In this document: in pieces, positions 41,916-49,842 of the stretch
How positions within the stretch are numbered: position 1 is the stretch's first letter
Layout: each line of letters begins with the position of its first letter
From: Lachnospiraceae bacterium
GTDB taxonomy: Bacteria > Bacillota > Clostridia > Lachnospirales > Lachnospiraceae
Direction of reading: 5' to 3'
Assembly (NCBI GenBank): GCA_021203205.1
Contig: JAJQBQ010000058.1
Span: 1 to 53,826, forward strand
DNA length: 53,826 bases
Position numbers and translations under genes: made by a program
The notes under the pieces: generated by a model
The model's database searches: none
Told to the model about the DNA's origin: nothing
What the model saw: only the letters and a program-made list of their open reading frames with translations

Positions 41916-42791
41916 TTAAAAAGCCGCCGGATACATCTCCTCCAGCGCACCCATCTTCTCGGAAATCGCCCGCGCCGTCTCAAAGATCTTCGGCACGACC
42001 TCTTCTTTATGCTCCCGCAGCCTTTCCGATGTGGCTACCACGCCGACCGAGGCGACCGGCTCGCCGGAATAGTCAAAGATCGGCACCGCGTAGCTGCCAA
42101 ACCCCGGAAAGCGGTCGTCGATATCTGTCCCGTATCCCAGCCGCCGCACCTCGTCCAGAACTTTGCGGCACTCATCCGCATTCAAAATGGATTTCGTTGA
42201 ATACTGCCGATAGGTGTAATCCCGTATGATGTGCTCGCGCCGTTCCTCCGGCAGAAACGCCAGAATTGCCTGGCCCTGCGCCGTGGCGTAGGCGGGCGCA
42301 TTGCTTCCCACGCGGGCCGTCACCTGCACATCGTAGGGAGATTCTTCCTTGTGAATGGTGACGATCCGCCCGTTGTGCAGCGCTCCCAGGTGCGCGGCGA
42401 GCTTCGTCTCGAAGGCCAGCCCCTGCAGGAAGGGCCTCGCCACCTGAACAATGTCGGAATTAAGCGCCGCCCGGTTTCCGTAAAAGAAAAATTTATAGCC
42501 CAGACGGTATTTTGCCCCCTCAATTTTTTCCACATAGCCGCCTTTTTCAAGTGTATAGAGGATGCGGAAGAGGCTCGCTTTGTCCTGACCGGTTTTCCGG
42601 TGGATTTCGGCCAGCGTCAGACCCTGATAGTGGCTGAGCAGATCCAGCACGCCGAGGGTGTTGCTGACTGTGCTTAAGAGGTACGGATCTTTCTTATCTT
42701 TCCCGCTTTCCTCTGCAGTAATGCTATCTTTGTTTTTATCTTTCTCCATATCCGACTTCATTCTCCGTTCCAAATCTTGTATATTTTTCAT
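41916..42791 (-). CDS. IclR-family transcriptional regulator
   Basis: 291 residues. N-terminal charged tail, then the winged helix (VSNTLGVLDLLSHYQGLTLA, EIHRKTGQDKASLFRILYTL) and the IclR effector domain (FLQGLAFETKLAAHLGAL, HKEESPYDVQVTARVGSNAP, YATAQGQAILAFLPEE, GYGTDIDDRFPGFGSYAVP). IclR proteins typically sense aromatic or organic acids. The start may be the ATG at 42749, which has GGAG upstream, since that at 42791 has no clear site. It lies between the tannase and the rightward acyltransferase/CoA-transferase/decarboxylase genes and is the likely regulator of the whole block. Confidence 0.9.
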   Translation of the reverse strand: MKNIQDLERRMKSDMEKDKNKDSITAEESGKDKKDPYLLSTVSNTLGVLDLLSHYQGLTLAEIHRKTGQDKASLFRILYTLEKGGYVEKIEGAKYRLGYKFFFYGNRAALNSDIVQVARPFLQGLAFETKLAAHLGALHNGRIVTIHKEESPYDVQVTARVGSNAPAYATAQGQAILAFLPEERREHIIRDYTYRQYSTKSILNADECRKVLDEVRRLGYGTDIDDRFPGFGSYAVPIFDYSGEPVASVGVVATSERLREHKEEVVPKIFETARAISEKMGALEEMYPAAF

Positions 42792-43174
42792 CTCGTGTTA
42801 TTTCTTTTGCCATTTTCTTCTGTTTCCAGATATAAATGGGAAAACATCCGAAATTGTGAATCTTTCCGTCAACAAATGTGCCATATTTTGTGCATTATGT
42901 ATGTGATTTCCGAAAAATCGCGCTCCAAAAATATGCAACATTCCCATGCTCACTTCACTCTCCCGGCCACCCATTATAGTGCAACATTTCGATATGCGCA
43001 ACGAATTTTAGATTTTTTTAACATTTTTCACAATTCCTTAAGTTTCCCGTTGGGCAAAAGGGAGAAATGGAAATTCCCCCTTGTTTTTCCGGCTTTTGGA
43101 TGTTATGATTTCATTATCAGCAACAACGTTTTGTTATGCGAAACAAAACGATTTTCCACAAGGAGGACAAAAGC
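42792..43174. promoter_or_regulatory. Divergent control region with IclR-type operator
   Basis: 383 bp, AT-rich, no gene. Rightward promoter: -35 TTGTTT (43081-43086), 17-base spacer, -10 TATGAT (43104-43109). Downstream is a perfect 9-bp dyad, CGTTTTGTT (43127-43135) - 6 bases - AACAAAACG (43142-43150). A related half-site (ATAATGCACAAAAT on the leftward strand, about 42900) is upstream of the IclR gene, and ATGCAAAACAAATTG at 44765 is upstream of the CoA-transferase. Confidence 0.6.
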
Positions 43175-44494
43175 ATGGCAACTGCAAAAAAACAGCGCAA
43201 CTACGCCGTTGACTTCTGGCGCATGTTCGCGACCCTGGCTGTTTGCTGGGGACACATGGGAAGTGTCGGATTCCGCTTCACTTCGGGCGGCGTAAATTAT
43301 CCGTCTTCCACTCTTCTCACCGAAGGCCCTGTGCTGGGCGTATTCCTGGTATTCACCGGCTACTTCATGATGAAGTCGTTCGAGGGCAAGAAGCTGCGGG
43401 GCTTAAATGACGGCAAGTCCGCAAGCTCCCTGGCACTGACCTACTTAAAGACCCGCTACCTCGGCCTGTGGCCGGCACTCTTCATCGGTACCCTGTTTGG
43501 CTACCTGATGTGCATGGCAGGCTCCCTGACCGGCCTGTGGCACGGCAAGCTCCTGACCGTGGGTGAGGATTTCAACGGAATCAAGGACATCATTGCTTCC
43601 CTGAACTCCACCATCCTGCAGTGGTTCGGCCTTGACTCCACCGGCATTCTGGCCGACACCGGCTATTCCTTCTCCTGGAATGCGCCGATGTGGTACATCT
43701 CCGCCATCTTCGTAGCAGGCTACCTCTTCTACTATCTGCTCTGCAAGAATGAAGACCTGACCCGCGGCCTCATCGTTCCGCTGGTGGTCATCATCTGCCC
43801 CTGCATGTGGGCTATGAGCGACCTTAGCATGAACGACCGCGGCTACGGCGCCCTGGCGTTCGGCATGTTCGACAATGCGCTGGTCTTCGGCAGCTGGGGT
43901 ACCGCCCTCGGTATCTTCCTGTATCGCCCATACGAAGCGCTGCGCAAGATGAAAATCGGCGAGAAGGGCAAGCGCTGGCTCACCGTCATCCATGTGATTC
44001 TGGCCGCATGGCTCGTATACATCTGCATCGCCGGGCTTGACGGCCTTTACATCACCAGCGATGAGATTCGCATCAACTCTGAGATGTATGTAGATCTGGT
44101 AGTTGCGGTGACTATGATCTTCGCGGTGGCCAACCAGGACTACCTGACCCAGAAAGTGTTCAACCACAAGATTTTCGGAACCCTGGGCGAGTTCTCTCTG
44201 TACTTCTTCATCGTACATATCCATGTGATCAACCTGGTATGCGGCCTGGTGGGCGGCGAAAACGTGACCACCTCCTGGCAGTATTACCTGTGCCTGCTGG
44301 CTGTCATCATCCTTTCTTGCATCCTCGGCTTCATCTGCCAGGTCATCTGCAAGAAAGGCATCCAGCCTCTGCTTTATAAGCTGGACAACGCCATCCAGAC
44401 CTGCACCCGCAACGGTCAGATCGAGCGCGGCGAGATCCCGGCGGTGGAAGCGGCTCCGGCTGCAGCGCAGGCAGCAGCTACGAAGGCAAAATAA
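43175..44494 (+). CDS. Acyltransferase-3 family membrane protein
   Basis: 439 residues with about ten transmembrane helices. The start, RNYAVDFWRMFATLAVCWGH, is the acyltransferase-3 (OafA/WecH-like) opening, where the conserved Arg and His contribute to acyl transfer; FLVFTGYFMMKSF, WNAPMWYISAIFVAGYLF and LGEFSLYFFIVHIHVI also fit. Ala-rich C terminus. Strong AAGGAGG before the ATG and strongly biased, GC-ending codons suggest high expression. It is under the putative IclR operator. Role unclear: it could acylate a glycan or aromatic, or help transport; no dedicated gallate permease is encoded in the window. Confidence 0.85.
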   Translation: MATAKKQRNYAVDFWRMFATLAVCWGHMGSVGFRFTSGGVNYPSSTLLTEGPVLGVFLVFTGYFMMKSFEGKKLRGLNDGKSASSLALTYLKTRYLGLWPALFIGTLFGYLMCMAGSLTGLWHGKLLTVGEDFNGIKDIIASLNSTILQWFGLDSTGILADTGYSFSWNAPMWYISAIFVAGYLFYYLLCKNEDLTRGLIVPLVVIICPCMWAMSDLSMNDRGYGALAFGMFDNALVFGSWGTALGIFLYRPYEALRKMKIGEKGKRWLTVIHVILAAWLVYICIAGLDGLYITSDEIRINSEMYVDLVVAVTMIFAVANQDYLTQKVFNHKIFGTLGEFSLYFFIVHIHVINLVCGLVGGENVTTSWQYYLCLLAVIILSCILGFICQVICKKGIQPLLYKLDNAIQTCTRNGQIERGEIPAVEAAPAAAQAAATKAK

Positions 44495-44853
44495 GTATCT
44501 CTCATGCCCGCTTCGCGGACATCATCAGAGGATACAGCCCGATGACTCCGGCATTCCCGCTCTGGGTCCTGACTTATGGTTACTGTGAATGATAACGAAT
44601 TTCCTGCAGCGGACCTGATGTGCCCTGCCCCTGTGGACTTGATGGGGCGGATTCGCAGACACATAAAACGAATACCGGAAATTAATCATTGAATGGGACT
44701 GATGCAGACAAGTGCATCAGCCCCATTTTAAAAAAAGATGAATGAAATCATTAGTTTCGAGATAATGCAAAACAAATTGTTTATAAACAGACAATTTATA
44801 AGTTAACAAAGATATAAAAATAACAAAAAGTCGAACAAGAAAGGAGAAATCCT
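44495..44853. other. Intergenic region with palindromic element, terminator and promoter
   Basis: 44501-44560 holds the CATGCCCGCTTCGCGG element (copy 2). A strong terminator lies at 44692-44727. After it comes an AT-rich promoter zone with ATAATGCAAAACAAATTGTT (44762-44781), echoing the IclR-type operator, then AAGGAG before the CoA-transferase. No exact -35/-10 pair is assigned. Confidence 0.5.
44692..44727 (+). terminator. Terminator of the acyltransferase gene
   Basis: 15-base arms AATGGGACTGATGCA / TGCATCAGCCCCATT (one mismatch) with a 6-base loop, followed by TTAAAAAAA. Confidence 0.75.
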
Positions 44854-46413
44854 ATGAAAATCATAAATTCCACCGATGTTCCCTCCATCGTCCATGCCGG
44901 CGATACCGTCGCTGTCGGCGGGTTCGGCTCCTACGGCTGCCCGGACGAGCTTCTGGATTCCATTGTGCAGAGCTATAAGGCTAATGGCGGCCCGGACGGA
45001 CTTACCTGGGTGACCGGCATCGGCACCGGCGATAACACGGAAAATGAGATCGGCATGAACCGGGTAAGCATTCCGGGCATGACGAAGTGTGTCATCGCGG
45101 CGCATCTGGCAAACTGCGTGAAGCTGGGCCGCACGGTGGGCCGCAACGAAATTCCGGCCTACGTGCTGCCGCTGGGCGTGGTAGCGCATCTGATGCGAGC
45201 CATCGCCTCCGGCGAGCCGGGCATCGCTTCCCATGTGGGCATCCACACCCTGGCGGACCCCAGAAATGACGGCTGCTGCTCCAACCAGGCGGCGAAGGAT
45301 ATGGGCCGCGAGGTGGTAAAATTGATCAACGTGGCCGGAAAAGAATGCCTCTTCTACCCGTCCTTCCCCATCAACGTTGCCTTCATCCGCGCGACCTACG
45401 CGGATGAACTGGGCAACCTTTCCTTCGACCACGAGGCCCTGACCGGGCTGGAATTCGAGATGGCCATCGCAGCCCACAACAGCGGCGGCATCGTCATCGC
45501 GCAGGTGGAGAAAATCGTGAAGGCGGGCACGATGAAACCGAAGCAGGTGCGTGTGCACCGCAAGTTTGTGGACTACGTTGTGGTGGCTCAGCCGGAATTC
45601 CACCACCAGGGCTATGCCACAGATGTATACCGTCCAGAGCTCACCGGGGAGATCACGGTGCCTACCAGCACGCTGGAGCCGCTGCCCTTCGACATGCGCA
45701 AGGTAGCGACACGCCGCGCGGTCATGGAATTAAAGCCGGGCATGATCATCAACCTGGGCATCGGCATGCCTTCGGGCGTGGGTGCCGTGGCAAATGAAGA
45801 GGGCATCACGGACACCATCCTCTCTCTGGAGTCCGGACCCATCGGCGGCGTGCCGGTGGCGGGCCTTGGCTTCGCCGCCTCCGTCAACGCGGAGAGCATT
45901 ATGGCGCTGGCCGACACCTTCGACCTCTACGACGGCGGCGGTCTGGACATGACCTGCCTGGGCGCCGCGGAGATCGACCGCATGGGCAATGTCAACGTAT
46001 CGTCCTTCAACGGGCGCTGCACAGGGCCGGGCGGCTTCATCAACATTTCCCAGTCTACACCGGAGGTCATCTTCCTGTTCAGCTTCACCGCCGGGAAGAG
46101 CAACATCACCGCAGGTGAGGGCAAGCTCACCATCCACGAGGACGGCAAACCGTTAAAGTTTGTAGATACCGTGCAGCAGGTCACCTTCTCCGCGCAGTAC
46201 GCCATCGAGACACACCAGAAGGTGCTCTACATCACGGAGCGCGCGGTATTCGAGCTCACCGAGGGCGGCATCATGCTCACGGAAGTCGCGCCGGGCGTAG
46301 ATCTGGAGAAAGATGTGCTGGGGCTCATGCCGTTTAAGCCGCTGATCTCGGAGAATCTGAAGGAAATGGATGCGCGGCTGTTCCGTCCGGAACGGATGGG
46401 GATCGCGGACTGA
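44854..46413 (+). CDS. Acyl-CoA:acetate/3-oxoacid CoA-transferase (single-chain, family I)
   Basis: 519 residues, fusing alpha and beta CoA-transferase halves as in YdiF/propionate CoA-transferase. The alpha part has DTVAVGGFGSYGCPDELLDS; the beta part has KPGMIINLGIGMPSGVGAVA and the catalytic Glu326 in LSLESGPIGGVP. It moves CoA between acetyl-CoA (or another donor) and a carboxylic acid in the cytoplasm. AAGGAG precedes the ATG; codon bias is strong. It may activate an acid formed after ring opening of the gallate/pyrogallol route, or a phenolic acid; substrate is inference. Its stop codon is the first base triplet of the 31-bp repeat array. Confidence 0.92.
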   Translation: MKIINSTDVPSIVHAGDTVAVGGFGSYGCPDELLDSIVQSYKANGGPDGLTWVTGIGTGDNTENEIGMNRVSIPGMTKCVIAAHLANCVKLGRTVGRNEIPAYVLPLGVVAHLMRAIASGEPGIASHVGIHTLADPRNDGCCSNQAAKDMGREVVKLINVAGKECLFYPSFPINVAFIRATYADELGNLSFDHEALTGLEFEMAIAAHNSGGIVIAQVEKIVKAGTMKPKQVRVHRKFVDYVVVAQPEFHHQGYATDVYRPELTGEITVPTSTLEPLPFDMRKVATRRAVMELKPGMIINLGIGMPSGVGAVANEEGITDTILSLESGPIGGVPVAGLGFAASVNAESIMALADTFDLYDGGGLDMTCLGAAEIDRMGNVNVSSFNGRCTGPGGFINISQSTPEVIFLFSFTAGKSNITAGEGKLTIHEDGKPLKFVDTVQQVTFSAQYAIETHQKVLYITERAVFELTEGGIMLTEVAPGVDLEKDVLGLMPFKPLISENLKEMDARLFRPERMGIAD

Positions 46414-46593
46414 CTTTTCCTATAAGACGGGAAACGCGAATTGACTATACCCTATAGGATAGGGTTTACAAAATGACTATACCTATAGAACATGGATGTT
46501 GAAATAACTTTATCCATAGGATAGATGTTCCGAAACGGCTGCGCCTATAGGATAGAGATTGTGAAATGACTATGCCTTGACAATTTCGCGAAA
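46411..46593. repeat. Degenerate 31-bp tandem repeat array (six units)
   Basis: Units at 46411-46441, 46442-46473, 46474-46504, 46505-46535, 46536-46566 and 46567-46593 (last one short). Consensus opens TGACTATACCTATAGGATAG and ends about 11 bases later in GAAA. Each core contains CTATAGG or a near form, part of the self-complementary CCTATAGG. Period 31 (one unit 32), about 65-80 percent identity between units. The first unit starts at the CoA-transferase stop codon. No spacers, so not CRISPR. Function unknown; it lies in the leader of the decarboxylase operon. Confidence 0.8.
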
Positions 46594-46621
46594 CCGAATT
46601 AATATCTGAATAACTCTTAGT

Positions 46622-46687
46622 GCCGTCTCCGGTCTGCCTTCTTCTCTCCTAAGGCAATAAACTACCATGGCATTTGCCGGAGACGGC
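46622..46687 (+). promoter_or_regulatory. Long-range stem-loop upstream of ubiD-like gene
   Basis: GCCGTCTCCGG (46622-46632) pairs perfectly with CCGGAGACGGC (46677-46687), enclosing a 44-base loop with pyrimidine runs. It may be a terminator without a T-run or a regulatory leader structure. I do not match it to a known riboswitch. Confidence 0.45.
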
Positions 46688-46794
46688 CAATCTGTATAAA
46701 TATCGTAACCGTTTTCATTTTCTGTGTTTTTTACTCAAAGAAGGACATGGTTCCATCTTAGGATTTTCTATTCTTCAAATTGGCAGAAATCTCT

Positions 46795-46830
46795 CATGTC
46801 CGCGTCGCGGGTGCCATCAAAAGATGAAAG
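46795..46830. repeat. CATGTCCGCGTCGCGG palindromic element, copy 3
   Basis: CTCATGTCCGCGTCGCGGGT followed by GCCATCAAAAGATG; degenerate relative of the elements at 39772 and 44501. Confidence 0.4.
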
Positions 46831-46919
46831 CTGATTTCTCCTTGAGAAGATGCAATTCACAGAGAATGGCTTTGTTACATGATGTGGTAACTATATATTT
46901 ACATTTTCGAAAGGAGGAT

Positions 46920-46982
46920 ATGTTTGAGAAATCACTTTAGATGAGCGTTGAACAGAATTCTCAAACAGACGATCATGAGTAA
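46920..46982 (+). promoter_or_regulatory. Two chained tiny ORFs leading into the decarboxylase gene
   Basis: AAAGGAGG at 46910-46917 is the only strong ribosome site here. It serves an ATG at 46920 encoding MFEKSL and TAG (46938-46940). An ATG directly follows (46941) and encodes MSVEQNSQTDDHE with TAA at 46980-46982, which overlaps the decarboxylase start as ATGAGTAA (46975-46982). Ribosomes could pass from one to the next by re-initiation. This may be a translational-coupling device, or a leader peptide that senses supply. Confidence 0.55.
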
Positions 46983-48450
46983 AATCGAAGTAAACGACCT
47001 CCGCTCCGCCTTAGAGCTCCTGCGCACCATGCCGGGACAGCTCGTGGAAACGGATGTGGAAGCAGACCCGATGGCCGAGATTTCCGGCATTTACCGCCAC
47101 GTAGGCGCTGGCGGAACCGTAGAGCGCCCGACCAAGGAAGGGCCGGCGATGATTTTCAACAATGTGAAGGGCCACCCGGATGCGAAGGTGGTGATCGGCC
47201 TGCTTGCAAGCCGCCGCCGCGTGGGTGCCCTGCTTGATTGTGACCCGTCAAGGCTCGGCTTCCTGTTAAAGGACAGCGTGACCAACCCGATCCCGCCGGT
47301 GGAGATCCCGCGGGAACAGGCGAAGTGCCAGGAGGTGGTACACCTGGCCACCGACCCGGATTTTGACATCCGCAAATTAGTCCCCGCCCCCACCAACACG
47401 GAGGAGGACGCGGGGCCCTATATCACCCTCGGCATGTGCTACGCCACAAGCCCTGAGACTGGCACCTCCGATGTGACGATCCACCGCATGTGCCTGCAGA
47501 GCAAGGATGAGATTTCCATCTTCTTCCAGCCGGGTGCCCGCCACATCGGCCACTTCTTTGAGCTGGCGGAGGCGAGAAATGAGCCTCTTCCCATCTCCAT
47601 CTCCATCGGCGTGGATCCGGCCATCGAGATCGCTTCCTGCTTCGAACCGCCCACCACACCGCTGGGCTACGACGAGCTGCAGGCGGCGGGAGCCATCCGC
47701 CACAAGCCGGTGGAACTGGTGAAGTGCCTGACCATTAACGAGCGGGCCATCGCCAACGCGGAGTACGTCATCGAGGGCGAGGTGCTGCCGGGCGTGCGCA
47801 TCCGCGAGGACATCAATTCCAACACCGGCAAGGCCATGCCGGAATTCCCGGGTTACTGCGGCCCCGCCAACGCGGCGTTGCCGGTGATCAAGGTGAAAGC
47901 CGTCACCACCCGCAAGAACCCGATCATGCAGACCTGCATCGGACCCTCCGAGGAGCACGTCTCCATGGCCGGCATCCCCACTGAGGCCAGCATCCTGGCC
48001 ATGGTGGACAAAGCCATGCCGGGCAAGCTGCTGAACGTATACTGCGCCTCCTCCGGCGGCGGAAAATATATCGCCATCCTGCAGTTTAAGAAATCCGTGC
48101 CTTCCGACGAGGGCCGCCAGCGTCAGGCCGCTCTGCTCGCCTTCTCCGCCTTCGCGGAATTAAAGCACGTGTTTGTGGTGGACGAGGACGTGGACCCGTT
48201 CGACATGAAGGATGTCATGTGGGCCATGACCACCCGCTTCCAGGCGGACAAGGATATCATCATGATCCCCGGTGTACAGTGCCACCCGCTGGACCCGTCG
48301 AACAATCCAAAATATCACCCGGACATCCGCGCCACCGGCGTGGCCTGCAAGGCCATCTTCGACTGCACGGTACCGTTCGACCAGAAGGATCGCTTCGCGA
48401 GAGCACATTTTATGGATGTGGATCCGAAGCACTGGTTGCCGGAAGAGTAA
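46975..48450 (+). CDS. lpdC: Gallate decarboxylase large subunit, UbiD family (LpdC-like)
   Basis: 491 residues. Strong resemblance along its length to Lactobacillus LpdC: VEADPMAEISGIYRHVGAGG, GPAMIFNNVKGHPDAKV, PAPTNTEEDAGPYITLG, SDVTIHRM, RHIGHFFE, FEPPTTPLGYDELQAAGAI, DINSNTGKAMPEFPGY, GPSEEHVSMAGIPTEASIL and VDEDVDPFDMKDVMWAM. UbiD enzymes use prenylated FMN and a Glu-Arg-Glu network to decarboxylate aromatic acids; here gallate (to pyrogallol) or protocatechuate is most likely given the adjacent tannase and LpdD. The start is placed by alignment with LpdC although it lacks its own strong site, so translation is probably coupled to the two tiny ORFs upstream. Other UbiD substrates cannot be excluded. 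Confidence 0.88.
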   Translation: MSKIEVNDLRSALELLRTMPGQLVETDVEADPMAEISGIYRHVGAGGTVERPTKEGPAMIFNNVKGHPDAKVVIGLLASRRRVGALLDCDPSRLGFLLKDSVTNPIPPVEIPREQAKCQEVVHLATDPDFDIRKLVPAPTNTEEDAGPYITLGMCYATSPETGTSDVTIHRMCLQSKDEISIFFQPGARHIGHFFELAEARNEPLPISISIGVDPAIEIASCFEPPTTPLGYDELQAAGAIRHKPVELVKCLTINERAIANAEYVIEGEVLPGVRIREDINSNTGKAMPEFPGYCGPANAALPVIKVKAVTTRKNPIMQTCIGPSEEHVSMAGIPTEASILAMVDKAMPGKLLNVYCASSGGGKYIAILQFKKSVPSDEGRQRQAALLAFSAFAELKHVFVVDEDVDPFDMKDVMWAMTTRFQADKDIIMIPGVQCHPLDPSNNPKYHPDIRATGVACKAIFDCTVPFDQKDRFARAHFMDVDPKHWLPEE

Positions 48451-48460
48451 GGGAAAATAT

Positions 48461-49024
48461 ATGAAGAAACGACTTATCATCGGCATGAGCGGTGCCTCCG
48501 GCGCGCCGCTCACCGTGGAACTGCTGCGGCAGCTGCGGCAATATTCTGACCAGATCGAGACTCACCTGGTGGTGACACGGGGCGCCGAGCTCACGCTGGC
48601 GGAGGAGACGAAGCTTTCGATTGCGGATCTGTGCGCCCTCGCGGACGTGACGTACGACAACAGCAACATCGGCGCAGCCATCGCCAGCGGAAGCTTCCGC
48701 ACCATGGGCATGGTCGTGGTTCCCTGCAGCATGAAAACCCTCGCCGGGATCGTGAGCGGCTACAGCGAAAACCTGCTGCTCCGCGCCGCCGATGTGACGC
48801 TGAAAGAGCGGCGCAAGCTCGTGCTCGTCCCAAGGGAAGCGCCGTTCGGCACCATCCACCTGCGCAACCTTTATGAGGTGAGCCAGCTGGGGGCCGTCGT
48901 CATCCCGCCGGTCTTAAGTTATTACAACCATCCGGAAACCGTGGACGACTGCACAAGGCATATTGTGGGGAAAGTTCTGGATCAGTTCGATCTGGAAGGG
49001 GACGGCTTCCGGCGCTGGAGCTGA
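48461..49024 (+). CDS. ubiX: Flavin prenyltransferase UbiX (LpdB-like)
   Basis: 187 residues, full length. The start MKKRLIIGMSGASGAPLTVE is the FMN/prenyl-phosphate loop; ASGSFRTMGMVVVPCSMKTL, RAADVTLKERRKLVLVPREA and PPVLSYYNHPETVDD are hallmark motifs. It joins dimethylallyl phosphate to FMN to make the prenylated FMN cofactor used by the UbiD partner. It begins 10 bases after that gene's stop, with GGGAAAA as ribosome site. With LpdD (39266) it completes the LpdB-LpdC-LpdD set. Confidence 0.94.
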   Translation: MKKRLIIGMSGASGAPLTVELLRQLRQYSDQIETHLVVTRGAELTLAEETKLSIADLCALADVTYDNSNIGAAIASGSFRTMGMVVVPCSMKTLAGIVSGYSENLLLRAADVTLKERRKLVLVPREAPFGTIHLRNLYEVSQLGAVVIPPVLSYYNHPETVDDCTRHIVGKVLDQFDLEGDGFRRWS

Positions 49025-49073
49025 AAGAAACGATTCGTCCAAATATAGCGCACAAATATATAATCAAAATCGG

Positions 49074-49102
49074 TTGACAACGTAAACCAAAACAGCTATT
49101 AT
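49074..49102 (+). promoter_or_regulatory. Promoter of the relB-yafQ pair
   Basis: -35 TTGACA (49074-49079), 17-base spacer, -10 TATTAT (49097-49102), 24 bases before the antitoxin start. Near-consensus, presumably repressed by the antitoxin-toxin complex. Confidence 0.7.
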
Positions 49103-49125
49103 ACAAGGGAAAGGTGGTGATTGCT

Positions 49126-49398
49126 ATGGCTACAGCTCCAACACAAATCCGTATCGATCCCGATGTCAAAAAACAGGCTACTGATCTGTTCAGAAACCTA
49201 GGGCTGGATATGTCCAGTGCAGTAAACATGTTTCTTCATCAGTGCATTCTTCGCGGTGGTCTTCCGTTCGCTGTAGAGATGCCTCGTTACAGTCAGCAGA
49301 CTCTTGACGCAATGGAAGAAGCACGGCGTATTTCCCGCGATCCTGACGTCAAAGTATATACCAGCATGGAAGAACTTAAAGCAGCACTGGAGGAGTAA
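49126..49398 (+). CDS. RelB/DinJ-family antitoxin
   Basis: 90 residues. The N-terminal ribbon-helix-helix (MATAPTQIRIDPDVKKQATD, LFRNLGLDMSSAVNMFLHQ) binds DNA; the acidic C-terminal part (EEARRISRDPDVKVYTSMEE) should wrap around the toxin. The ATG at 49126 follows AAAGGTGG. Cytoplasmic; neutralises the YafQ-type toxin encoded directly after it and represses the shared promoter. Confidence 0.93.
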   Translation: MATAPTQIRIDPDVKKQATDLFRNLGLDMSSAVNMFLHQCILRGGLPFAVEMPRYSQQTLDAMEEARRISRDPDVKVYTSMEELKAALEE

Positions 49399-49677
49399 GT
49401 GTATAATCTAAAATTTACCGCCGCTTATAAAAAGGGCTACAAACTTATGAAAAAACGCGGTATGGATATTTCCCTTCTGGATGAAGTTGTTAATACACTG
49501 CGTCAGGGAAAGAAGTTGGATGAGAAATATCATGATCACGGATTAAGCGGTAATTTTGAAGGTTTTCGAGAGTGCCATATTAAACCAGATTGGTTATTGG
49601 TCTATCTGATTGACAATGACATTTTGATACTCACCCTTGTTGATACAGGCTCGCATTCGGATATTTTCAAGAAGTAG
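49399..49677 (+). CDS. yafQ: YafQ-family mRNA interferase toxin
   Basis: 92 residues. Starts with GTG immediately after the antitoxin stop (coupled). The catalytic set is retained: His47 in YHDHGLSG, FEGFRECHIKPDWLLVY with His60, Asp64 and Trp65, and TGSHSDIF with His86 and Phe90. It cleaves mRNA on the ribosome. Followed by a strong terminator. Confidence 0.95.
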   Translation: MYNLKFTAAYKKGYKLMKKRGMDISLLDEVVNTLRQGKKLDEKYHDHGLSGNFEGFRECHIKPDWLLVYLIDNDILILTLVDTGSHSDIFKK

Positions 49678-49680
49678 CGT

Positions 49681-49717
49681 AAAGCCGCTCACGAACTTCC
49701 ATCGTGAACGGCTTTTT
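49681..49717 (+). terminator. Terminator of the relB-yafQ pair
   Basis: AAAGCCG-C-TCACGA pairs with TCGTGA-A-CGGCTTT over a 7-base loop, then T-rich; 3 bases after the toxin stop. Confidence 0.85.
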
Positions 49718-49842
49718 CGCTACAAGTTCCGGCAGAAATGTGAAAATATCCACATACTTCAATCCATGATCTGCTCCTTCATGGTCAAATTTGATTAACT
49801 GCTTCGTCCGCATCCTCTTCCAATGCTTCAATTAAATATATA

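Noticed and set aside
44803-45606. 267-codon - strand open frame
   Set aside because: Antisense shadow of the CoA-transferase, created by its GC-rich codon bias.
46411-46593. CRISPR array
   Set aside because: Units follow each other directly without unique spacers, differ from each other by 20-35 percent, and no cas gene is present.
46622-46687. Known riboswitch upstream of the decarboxylase
   Set aside because: A stem-loop is present, but I could not match its conserved core to TPP, FMN, SAM, glycine or T-box elements.
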